Positions 22,401-34,400 of a DNA stretch of 64,000 bases are shown piece after piece (positions within the stretch are counted from its first letter, which is position 1; each line of letters opens with the position of its first letter). Below the pieces are notes generated by a model. The model did not search any database, had not been told where the DNA came from, and was given only the letters and a program-made list of their open reading frames with translations. Source of the DNA: Phytoseiulus persimilis (taxonomy: Eukaryota; Arthropoda; Arachnida; Mesostigmata; Phytoseiidae); contig CM075101.1 in NCBI GenBank assembly GCA_037576195.1, positions 17,918,001 through 17,982,000 of the forward strand, given 5' to 3'. Both the position numbers and the translations under genes were made by a program.

Positions 22401-25400
22401 GACAGCTCAATTTCAAACGAGGAGTGGAAAGGGGGGCTGAGACACTGTCCTCAATGGGCGGTTCTTGTCGAAGGGACACACATGCAGATGACGAGTTTTT
22501 CTCTGACAACGATTCGGAAAAAATCTCGCCCACGCAATCCCCTTAATTTCAGATCCGACGATGTATTGAGGTGGTTCAGAAGAGCAAACCCCGGCGATTC
22601 AGCTTTCTCAGACAGAGATTTCGCGACTAGGAACACTCCAGATGGAGACTCAGAGGAGCTGAGGAGCGGTTTCCACTGTACAACAAAATGCAGGACAAGC
22701 TTCCAACACAAACAGAGAAGCCGATAGCGGAGGTCAAGGGGAGCAAGACGCTGGGCCAGGTGAGCATGCAACCAACTGGCGGATGACTTCCTGGAATATA
22801 ACGGCGGGATCGACGAGCGAGAGTTGATCGAAGCTTCGGTTCCAAATCACGTACCATGCCGGCGTGCTCTGTGGCCGAAGTTGTTGGCGACAGGTAGTCA
22901 TGCCAGGATGCACTGCGGTCCCCCACCGTCGAATTACTCAATTCGACGGGTCTACTTTCCTCGTGGTTGTGAATGCCGTTGTTGGCGTGCAGTTCGCTAA
23001 AAGTGCTCGTCTCAAAACCACTCCTAGGCCAGGAGTTTCGGGGTGACGGGTCGAAAACATCGGAGGTTGGCACCTGAAGTCCGCCACCGTATCTCGTAGT
23101 GGTTCTCTGACCCTTCGCGCAGAAGAGGCAGTTGTGAATAGCAACAACGGCTCAACGTCACTTTCCGCATGAGCGAGGACGATCGTAATCCACCGTAAAT
23201 CATGCTAACGATTCGTGATTGCGTGTGCTGTGATAAAGCAACGCAGACTACGGACATCGTGCACAAGCCGCTTAGGCGGCTTTCAGAATCTCGTTCTCGG
23301 TTCGAAAGGCTCGGTTCACGTCAAAATGAGAATCATGTTCGGCAAGCCGCAAGGATTCCAGACTGAGAAGAGAAATTACCGTTGCCGCTAGCAGGAAGGC
23401 GTTATCCTCATCGTCTGATTCGAATGATGTCTCACTCAGAGAACAGATATCTTCTATAAAATTTGGCCCGAGTTTCTGATGGCGGAACTCTTTCTCCTGG
23501 GGAGAATTCTCGCGTTAGTTCGATCCAACTCCGAGCCGTCGACACGCGCCGTGTGTTCCGACACAACGGAGGTCGTTTTCGCGTTTTTAGCGCAACCCGA
23601 AACTCACTCACTTTGAAAATGAGCTCATCTTGCAGCTCGATGATGAGGTTATCTTTGATTTCTAACTCGTGCTCCAGAGCTTCGACCCTCGACGTCAGTT
23701 CCATGTGAGTATCCCTCTGAAAAAACGACGACCTTCTTCGTCCCGCTTCACTTACGACCACCGCTCTACGAATGCTGGGCTCATCGAGGTTCTAGATTCT
23801 GACGTTACCAGGTAATCGGTGACAGCCATCTTGATCTGCTTCATCGCAGCAGTAACCATCAGCTCGACATTTTCTTGGTCCGTGATGATGAAGGTTTGTT
23901 GTGTTTGGCTTGCTTCCTCAAAATCAGGCTTCGATTGCCGAGTTAGTGCATCGTCTTCTAACAGAATATTTGATGCATTGTTGTTGTTATTATTATTGTT
24001 GTTTAAAATATTGCTGCTGACACTGCTGTTAATGTTGTTGTTGTTACTGCTGACGTTGATGCTATTGTTGTGGTTGTTGATGTTGGTGGCGACCTCACCG
24101 TCACCCGCATGATCTTCTTCAGGCGAGATCAGTCCCTGCTCAATTGCGCACATTCGAGTAAGTACAGCGCGTCTCTTCGCATAGCCTTCGATTGTGGCGT
24201 GCTGCCACAACGCGCGCTTCTTGTGACTGGCGAGCGCATCAAGCTGCCGTCGAACCTTTGCGGATAAGCACGGACTAGTAGAAGTACTTGAGGAAGCCAG
24301 CGGGTGCGAGCAGCGACTTACTTCGTCTGTCATCTCTGCAGCCGAAGAGCCAACAACCGGTCCCTCGTCAACTTCCTCGTTGCCACCGGTGATCGGAACG
24401 TCTCTTGGAAACGTGGACGACCATCTCCCTTCCGGGGCCTGCTGCGAACGCGATATTATTAACTCGTCGACGTCATCGATTGTATTCCACGACGCCTTCC
24501 CCCCTCCCCCGCTCATACGTTTTCTCCCACCGACGGGCGACGGGACGGGGGGGGGGGGGCAGCGGGGACGACCAAGGGAATGGACAACGTTTCCTTGATT
24601 GTATACAAACCTCTGTGCGTGGAGAAGTTGCTTTGGGCGGCGAAATAAACACCTCGTCATCGGTCTCGACTTTCGGAGAAAGTTTTGCCAATCTGCCGCC
24701 AGAGCCAGAGGCAAGTCCTCGAGGCGACGACTCAGATAACTGGAGGCTCTCCGGACGAGATGACGACGATGTCTGTCGAAGACGCTCTTCGCTCGTTCTG
24801 GTTGCCTGCTCCCGTTTGAGCATGAGAACCCGTCGAAGCAGAGGAATTTCGGGATCCATTGCTGATCCTGCGGGGCTTGGCATCGACGCTGATACGAGCG
24901 GCGGCTCAAACGTCGCAGAAACCTGGTGATACGCAAAAAACAGTCTGAAATCTCTCTATCTCGTTCATTCCGGAGCGCCTAAATAACGGAGCCTCAACCG
25001 AAATTCAAAGCAGCAAGGATTCATCTCAACGTTTCCGGTGGATCTCGGAGCGAACGGCTCCACTCGCGTACCATGGTAGCTCTGCGTAAACTATCGGTAA
25101 TTCGCTGTCTGGGATGAGTTCCGGTGTCGAGAGCCCCGCTGCCAACTCCACCGGTACCGGCAATACCGCCTTGGTTGAAAAAACGTTTTGAAGTTGGCGG
25201 GGCTTCAGAATGCCGTCGCGTCTCCAACTGTGGCGAAACTGTCAGAAGCTCGCTACGGGGTGATCTGCCTGTGGTAGGGTTACAGTGCTGAAGACACTGG
25301 GAGGGGTTGATTCGTGCACCTTGGACCTGAGGTGGAGTTGAAGTCGATGTCTGAGCAGGGCTCAGGGGAACGTTTGAAGCGGGCCCTGATTCTGTGGCGA

Positions 25401-28400
25401 TGGATGCGGACGACGCGGATGGCGATCTACGTTGTTTCACGTCAGTCTGCGAAGAAACATTGGAACTGGATCACGTGATCCTGGTACAACCGATCTCGAT
25501 GCTAACGTGAAGTCTCAACGGTCTCATCAGTTTCCCATCCACAACCGAAGAAGTGCCCCACCAGAATGCTCACCTGAACAGCGCTCTTGGGCTCCTTAGG
25601 TGGCATGAAAAGGGAAACACTCTCTCAGCACCGGGGAACACCTTATTCCGCTCATGGTAAACGTTTACAGGGTAGGAAAAACTCACGGAACGTCCTGGTC
25701 CTATCGAAGAAAACGATAGGTTATCCTGAACATCTGCGTCCACGTCGCCTTCGATGCCGCCTATGGTTTGTCCTGTTGTCGAGAAAATGGGAAGTTCTTT
25801 CAATATGCGTTCAAACGGCCTCCATTAATCGATTCAGCTTGGGAGGGACACTGATATCGATACGTAGGGCATGTCACGACTTTCATGATGAAACGATCCA
25901 ACCGTCCTGTCAGCGGGGACTCAACTAGTTTGTTATCGCGAACTTCTCTCTGGGACTGACGGGGAGGGAGAAAAGGACGGACAGTGCATGACTCCGAGTG
26001 GAACATTTTCCAACAACACATTAATTGATGAGTACGATATTTCAAGGAGCTTTCGACTGTCATCCGTTTGGGGTCCGTAAATTTTTCCCTCGGATATAAA
26101 TGACTTTTCTCCGGGACCTCCAGACTGCCGTCTTTTCTTATTGCTTGTCGTCCGCCCGGCGCTGTTTTGAGCTAGACATTGCTCGATGAAGGACGATTTT
26201 ATCGCTTCTCCCTTTCCCACCACATCATTCGCGCCTGAATCGACTCACCTTTACTAGATTGGAGCACTGGCTCACCTGACGAGTTTTGACGGTGTCCTAC
26301 ATGAAAGCGTCTGCGAAGGAAAAATATTCTGAGTGCAATGTTTCCCTCATGCGCGGGATGAAAACATTTTTCCCAGCCAAGTACATATTATTTGATTGTG
26401 ACTCGAAACAATGACTAATCATGAACCTGCGTCTCGAGCTTCTACAAATAATGTGACTCGGAAGAGCTCGTGAACAACCGGCTATTTGCGATTTTCTCTG
26501 AGACCCGAAAGTTGAGTCCACAGAAGCAGCAGGCCGCAAAACTGTGTTTCTGGCATGAATAGAAGTGACTCGTAGTCTGAGCTGGCTTCAGGACGGAGGG
26601 CGACGGGGTCGAGTCGCGGACGAGGACCCCTGATGAAGGTCGCACGCCCGCCGCTGCATCCAAAAAAGCGGTTCTCGGGGCGACTCCCGCCCGCCTACCC
26701 CCTGATGCAGATACTGCTCGTGGCCCTCCGACACGATTGAGAATGCGAAAGATCAGCTCAGTCTGTGGAACAGGTCGCCTTCCTGCTGCTGGCAGCCGAG
26801 TTGGTTGAAAGAAATTCGTTTAAGTGATCCATTCGTCAGCCAGAACTGGGCTCCGACTCAATATCGCGATCTCACTCCGTGCAACACACTGAAGCATTTC
26901 CCTGAGCTTCGATGAATTTTCGCGGAAACCAGATCAACTTTCGGAGCCGTGCCCCATCTGAGAGGATCACGCAAAGAGTGGCCGGGAAACGCAGCGAGCG
27001 ATGATCTGAGGGAACGACTAATCTACGCCGGCGGAGGAGCGAGTCGAATATCTGGGCGGGAGGGAAGCGAGGTGAGGAGGACTTGGGGCACGAAGCGCGC
27101 TTGATGGATAAGTCTGGAAGTGTGGTGTCAGGCGATGCTTCACTAGGGACTGTGCTAGGATCGCTTCGAAAATCCGTGCTCCCTAGTTACCTTAAGAGAC
27201 GTGAGATGGATTTGTTAACGAGGGTTCCGGGTCTAGCTGGCGCGGAACGGACAAACCGCACATCGGCAGTGAGTCCCGCGACCGGTGTGCAACTGCAACC
27301 GCAATAATAAGTGCACTCGTATATGAAACTCCGCTCAACGGTCGTGAGATGAAGCGCAACATGAAACCTGGGGCGCATGCAATTCACTTCCACTCCACGC
27401 AGGCATCGGAATCGCAGAGACCAAAACCACTATGTCGGATGGAAAGGATCGGGCTTTTTGCGAAATTAAAGCTTACAAGTTTGAATTCGCTTTTACGCGA
27501 TCGCCTCGGAAGGCGCCCGCCGGATTTATTTATGTGGCCATCTCTGTTCGCATTGGAACAATTCAAAAATGGACAAGCCTGCTGAGCCGTGGTCGCATAA
27601 CCAAATCGGGGTGCACATAAAATTCACAACGAAGTGCGGGGTGCAGTTGTTGGGAGTTGGCATTCCGTCGATCTGAGCCAGGCCGAAAAACCGAACACGG
27701 GTTCGCAGGCGCTGTTTCGACGCTGCGAGAAATCTTCGAGGAGCGGAATGGAATCTTCCGACATGGCTAGCGGAGAAAGAATTTGAACGAGAGGTCTCGG
27801 ACAGGGGATGAGAAATCGGCTCTTGGAGGTGTACGTAAGGGAAATCAGGAACAAACACTCTGAGTTGCTGTGGCATTAAATGGAGCAACGGGCGTTGCCT
27901 CCGTGGGCCGTGAGCAGATGGTCTCGAGGAAGCCGCCGACGATTCATCGTACGAGCCGGCGAGAGCGACCGACAGAGGATTTTGTTTTCGCAGACACAAA
28001 CACTCGGAACAGGGGAGGTGAGAGAGGAAATCAAAACATCAGGACGGCATCGTAAGAAGGGAAGCGTTAGGTTTGGAATTGCCGACTATCACGGAATCCG
28101 TGCTTTTTCCTTCTTTTTCACTCGGTCACCTTCCGAGTTCACCTAAATGGCAACTGTAAAGGTGAGCATCGTACGAAGCAGCGGGGCTGTGATATTCGAA
28201 AGGAAAAAAGATGAGGAGAAGAGAATGCATGGCAGTAGCCTCAGCGGGATCCGCGCAGCGAGGAGACGCAAAGTTATTTATCTCGAGTGTCGTATCATCT
28301 CACCGCGGTCGTTTCGCACGACCGGATACCAAGCTACCATAGCTTGGAGAAGCCGGCCGGCGAGAAAGCTTACTACATTTCCATATGAGCCCCTAAACGC

Positions 28401-31400
28401 ACTACGCACATACGAGAGGAGCCTGCGAAATCTATCATTGAATATTAATGTTCGCCGCCGGACGACAGATGGCCTCCGTCCTCCTCTTCTTGGCTAGGTG
28501 TCAAATCGTTGGATAATGAGCGGATCCGACGCGTATCCTCCGCAACGGACAAAAGAACGGCGCTCGCGCGCTGCTCTGCTCCCACTTACGATCCGTTCGA
28601 AGCTAGCGTTCCACTTCTGAGCAGGTGTTTGAGGTCTTTCCTGAATTTCCGTATCGTATTCATTGACTTCTGCGTGCTTAGTGCCACCGGTGAAGTCCCG
28701 ACTGGCGATCGGTCGGGCGACTTTGGCGACATCCGTGATTCTGCCAGCGATGCTGTGTCTTCCACTTCGAGTTCCGCAGTCAGCGCCTGACCGACGCTCG
28801 CGACCATCGGCCCGATGCCCGTAGGCTGGGACTGCACGTCTCCTTCCTGAAAATTTCCAGAGAGACTTCGTAGAGTGTGCGGATGCCACAGGCACGGCTA
28901 GATCGTGAACACCGAGGAGGGAAGTTGGCGGAAGGTCGAAAACTGGAGAGCTGCGGATTGTGAATGTGTGATTTCTTTCGAGCCCCGTCTCGGATGTCAA
29001 CGGAACTGCCGGTGGAAAACTTGGAGAAGCGATACGGGCTCTATGATCGCATGCAACCAGCACGGAGAGGATGAAGGTTCCCATTTGATTGTGGGAACAG
29101 ACTTTGGTTCTGATAAGCGGGAGCGATGAAAACGAGAGTCGCCGGAGAGTCCTCAGCGAAGACCTGGAAACGGGGTCCGAATCTGCTATGGACAGACGCG
29201 GCACGGCGAAATGCCGGCGGGGGGAAGGGCAGTACAGGGGGGTCGGAACGTGTCACAAGAGCAACCTTGATGGGGAAGTGAATCCAGCACGAGCACGTCG
29301 CAGCTCTCAACAAAGAAACATAAAAACGAACTTCCTGCTTTTAGCCGATGCGGCATGTTGGCGTGTAGTCTCTTGTGTCATCCTTCCTGGGAGTCACCAA
29401 GAGAGTGAATGAGTAATACAACAGAATTTGGATTGGTTCCACCCAATAGTGACGGCGCTGTGCACCCGGTGTGCGTTCCTCAAGCAATGACGGAGACTTC
29501 GACAGCTCTTCGTGAGCGCTCACTTCCCAACCTCGCGCTACGACTTGCGAAACGCAACCGACATCCTGAGCAGTAGTCGTCTCAAGTTCCCCCCACAGCC
29601 GGGGATCTTCAGAGCTTAGAAGCTCCTTAAAGTAGAAACTCGTAATCACTCTACCCGCCTAATGCTCGTGGCGCACCTCCAGGAGGGACTCTTAGATCGA
29701 CGGAAAGTTCTTATTGAAACAAGAGGGAAACAAGCTGGTGACAAGACGGTGAGCCGTGGCGCAAGTGTACTCATGACTTGTTTGAAGTGTAATCAGATCG
29801 TCCGAGGAAAACCCATAGGAAGTTCGAGAATAGCGAAGAAAAAGGGTTCTACCGCGATGGGCTGAGCTATTCGAGTTTGTTCCCAAGACGACTCAACACC
29901 AAGGCGGTGGATTTGTTTTGTGACAAAAAACAGACTGGTCGCGATGGGCTCTCTATGAGCCCAATTCTTCGCGGAAGACAAAAGAGGGCCGCTATAATGG
30001 CGCGTGTGTCTGGTGGTTTGTTGTTTTGGAGATTTTTTCATGCAGCGGGTATGAACGCCGGAGGGTCTGCTGTCGATCGATTCGATAACTCGCCCAACGA
30101 TCATTTTGGCATTCATTATCTGCTCAAAAAGCCTCTCTCGATCTTGGGTTCTACCAAAAATATTCATTCCACCCTCCCAACGACCATTCTGCTCAAACAA
30201 GCGTTCTGAACGGGCCAACTGTGGAAATAAGGTTTCGCTTCCACTTTGGGTGGACTGGTTGACCGGGACAGCGGACCGTGAACGAGGCCCAATTGTGCGG
30301 AGGGCTGTTGTGTTTAATGGCTGAGTCGAATTTACGTCGAGAAGGAGGAAAAAGAAGCCTTGAAGACGAAACCTTGAGGTGACTACCAACGAAGGAGCTC
30401 GAGGAAAGGGGTCAAATCTCGACCTAGAAATCTGACCTTCCTAGTTTTCCATAACAGCCGCGAACAGAATCACGGAGAGGAACAACGAGAACGCGGCTCG
30501 AAAACTCCCAAGAGGTTTGGGATGCCTCTTCGCTGGGAACGACTTCTGGCAATCATCACCGCCTCCCCTTTCCTGAACTTTTATGTTTCCTTCCCGCTCG
30601 TCCTTCCTTCTCGATGAGAATTGTTTCGGCGGCGGGCGGTGTCGGGACCAGGCGAGGAGCTTCTGGCCGCATGCCGCGGTCCAGTCGAAACGCTGTTCTT
30701 CACTCACCTGTTGCAAGAATTGTTGCTGTTGCTGCGACTGCTGCTGCTGCTGTTGTTGCTTTAGCGGTGTATTGGCTTGCATGGGACAATTCATCGTTGA
30801 AGAAAGTCCAGCGTCCATCAAACGCTTCCGGCCCATAGCCCGCAGAATCTCTTGGGCCTCCGGATAGTCCCTCATTGCCGAGAGGACATCCTCTCGAGAC
30901 AGCGAAAATAGCTCCGAGTATCCCACGGATCGAACGTCGGCGGTCCGCCGATTGAAGCCGTCGAGGTTCAGAATCCCGATTTCTCCGAAAAAATCACCCG
31001 GTTTCATTTGGGTCAAAACTTTTCCCGTCTCACTTATTACCTGCACCGCGAGGGTCGGAGGTTAGAGACCAAGCCAATTTCTAAGGGTTCCAGTCTCACT
31101 CGCTGAGAATTATCAGCGACCATCTGACCACAATCGTTACCATAGAAAAAGAGACTGAAATCTCTATCGACGATCGTCAAACCGTGTCATAATGATCATT
31201 CGAGTCTCTGTGATGCTAACCTCGAGAATACCGTCTGCGATGATGAACATTTCTCGAGCCACTTCACCTTTCCGACAGATGAGATCTCCAGGCGTGAAAA
31301 TATACGCACGCATTTTCAAAACAAGGTCATGTAGAAACTCCGGTTGGCACTCTTGGAAGATCGAAACCTGTGGAGCCGGATCGACGATCATCACTCGTTT

Positions 31401-34400
31401 TCATGTCTCCATGAATGCAACTCGATTCGAAACAGCTGCGAGGGTCTCGACCCCCAGGAATAGAGCTTGCTCGATTCCATGCTCCGACAACGAACCTTTT
31501 TGAGCGTCTTGAGATTTACATGGAGAGCAAGTTCAGTCTTTAGCTTATCTGGAAGACCACCCAGTGCCGAATTTATGTCTCCTCCGCCTCTCATTCGGCC
31601 GCTGAGGAGAGAAGAGTGAACGAATTCAGTCGAAATAGTGAGTTTCAGAGAGCTCGATCGAGACGTTTGACCTTGTCATGGAAAACTGAGTTTCGAGCTG
31701 CAGTGGTTTCGCAGCGTACTTGAGAACCCGATCGAGCGTGAACTCAAAACACGGAGTCATAGAGGAATCTACTTACCGCGACCAGGAGTAGTCGTACCAC
31801 CGTTGAACTCGCCTCTGCATCTGGTGAGGCACTTTATGATGGCGCATATACAATTTGGCCCCATCCTACGACGAGAAAAAACGGTCACTTGATTGAGCAA
31901 CCCCTCTCACGTCCTCTCAAGTTTGGGAAATCGGAACGCCTCTAGGACAGAGCTTGGAGTTCTGAGAAGCAACCGCGATGTTGGGTTGGGAGGCCGAGCT
32001 GAATTCCCTTGGAACGAATCTCGCCTGCATCATCGATCAACAGGCTCTCAGTTCAGTCCATTCGTCCCGTTATTGGTTCTTGGTTTCCAAAGGTCCGAGA
32101 CTGCTGTTGGGGGAATTGAAAAATGGCTCCGCTTCCGAAGCTAGCCGTGTTGATCAAGGACAGAAGTGCGTCTCCCCCACCAAGGCCAAAGTCTCCCATG
32201 GGCATCCATTAAACCCCTTCTTCCTCTATCCGCCAATCGTTCTTCCCACTTTTCCAGTCCTCTACACGCGCGGTTCTTTTCACTGACACGATCGAGTTCA
32301 TTAATCAAGGAGTTGGAATAAATACACACAGTCGGACCGCATAGGAAACGCATAAGGAAAGCTCCCTGGGCGGGAAGCTCCCCGTTTCTGAGGGATATGA
32401 AACGCGTCTCGCGTACAGGCTTCGCGTGGGCTTCCCACTCTCGTCTCTCTCGTCCTCTTTGTTGTCATGGTCGTTCGGTGCAAATGGACGAAATCGTTTT
32501 GAGATACACGCTGTGTATGGCAGTTGCAAAAGCAGAATTGATGATGAAACAGAGCCGGAGATCCGGGGTCCGCCTCGCCACTCGGAGAGCGGAAGAAAAC
32601 GTGCCAGACGCCCTCGCACAACGACGGCCTGAGCATGGGGACGCACGAACGACGGGCACGGTTCTGTTGCTTCAGAATGAAGGCGACGAATACAGACTTC
32701 CGCGTTTGTGAGTGCTTCCCCTCAGATCCTGGCCCAAAGTACCGAATGGTGCGACGGGGCCTCGTAAGCCATACCGGCTACGCAAAAGATGCCCAACTGA
32801 TCTAGGTAAACACGAGACTCGCTCAGGTTGTTGACTCACCAGTAGACGTTCGAATTCAAGTCGTGATGCGTTGCGATTGGTAATGACGTTCCCAACTTGG
32901 CCTACGGGTGACAGGGATTTATTCAAGCAACCCACAAGATCATTGATTAGCTCGGAGGAGCTTGAGGACATGTTCAAGGCTTACGAGTCGAGGCCTATTT
33001 TTTTTTTTTTTTTCAGGGGCCAGGGAGAAAAATGCGCGGTGCAGACCATGCCACAGCTCCAGCACGATACTGTGGGAGTCGCAAACCCACTGAAACCCCT
33101 TCTCTGACTTCTCCCCGAATAAATTTGTTGAATCCCTGGAGATTGAATTAGGCCTCGATCATTCGAGCTCTCCCAGTTTCGCATTCCCGTTCTCGGACTC
33201 ACCGACAATCGTAGCGAAGATAAACACTCCAATTAGGTAGGAGAGTATTGTAAAAGCATATCTGGAAATGGGAGTGATGTCAAGTCTCAACGTCACTGAA
33301 TTCATTTCTGTTGGTCATCGACAGCATTCGTGGTGCTTGGGAGGATAAGAATGCCTCCTACTGCGGGTGATTCCCAAAGTCAAGCCGTTCACAACGTATA
33401 TCTAACGCGCGAGAGAATCTCTCAGTCGGTACCACTCGCTTTCTGCTGTGAGTAACCGAGGGAGCAATGTCTCAGAGTCCTGGTGTATCCCAGTCCCATT
33501 AGGCGAAACATATTTGTCGCTGACTCCTCTAAAAGCTCTCCCGGTTGTGCGGTTGTGAGTTAGTGATGCGGAGGAGCAGATGGGGGAGTTTAGCGGAGTG
33601 GACGCGCTGCCCCGGAAAGCACCGCTGACCTGGCTTGGGCCACTCTGAAACACAGCTCTTGAAACTTAGTGCTCCCTACTCACTGAAGATTTGAGCTCGG
33701 TGTCACGTGATCACCGCCGATGGTCGTTAAGGTCAGCGTTGACCAGTAAACGGACGCGACGTATTTGCGTGTGATGGCTCGCCATTCGGCGTTGTCGCTC
33801 TTGTACGGGTTGGTGTACGCCCAGGCTCCTCGGAAATTTTCGAACTCGGAGAGCATATAATGGAAACAGCCGAACCAGTGTGATAGCAAGAGAAGAATAT
33901 GAATCAGATTGGCTACCCTCCAGAAGTTTGGGTAAATCGTTCGACTTTCCACCATGTAGTAGAATCTGTAGCAGCGATAGACCTTGATAAATCGAGGAAA
34001 TCTGAAACGAAAAACAGCGGTTAGAATCCACGAGGCGAACTAATCCGACGACCGGCTGAACGACGACGTCGACATCCGCGTGCACTTCCGCGCCCAAGCT
34101 GCCTGTTCCCGATTTCTCCCCGGTGCGTCTCTTCCCGTTGCGCGGCGATCGAACGGCAACGGGGCGCGAGCCTTTCGTGAACATCCGGAGCGGAACATAG
34201 GAAAACTCCGAATCTAGCCATCATTTCGCCAAGTGAAACACTCCACTTGTCCAAGAGCTCGCCAGATGCAAGACTCTTCCGCCAGCCAGCCTGTTAGGTT
34301 GACCCGAATCAAACCAAGCGAATGCAGATCAACAGAGCTCGGGTTCAACGAAAGCCCGTTCGTTTGCGATCCGCAAGGATCTGACGTCATCCATTGTTTA

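Noticed and set aside
23432-24936. Leucine zipper and nearby frames as the start of a cGMP-dependent protein kinase
   Set aside because: The zipper resembles PKG N-termini, but no second cyclic-nucleotide domain or kinase domain follows on the minus strand. The downstream exons lead to a stop at 19,305, and phases tie the zipper to the channel gene.
33700-33712. GTGATC donor right after the TIGG filter
   Set aside because: It would leave phase 1, which cannot join the S6 exon (needs phase 2). The GTGAGT at 33,683 fits and adds the expected pore-to-S6 linker.
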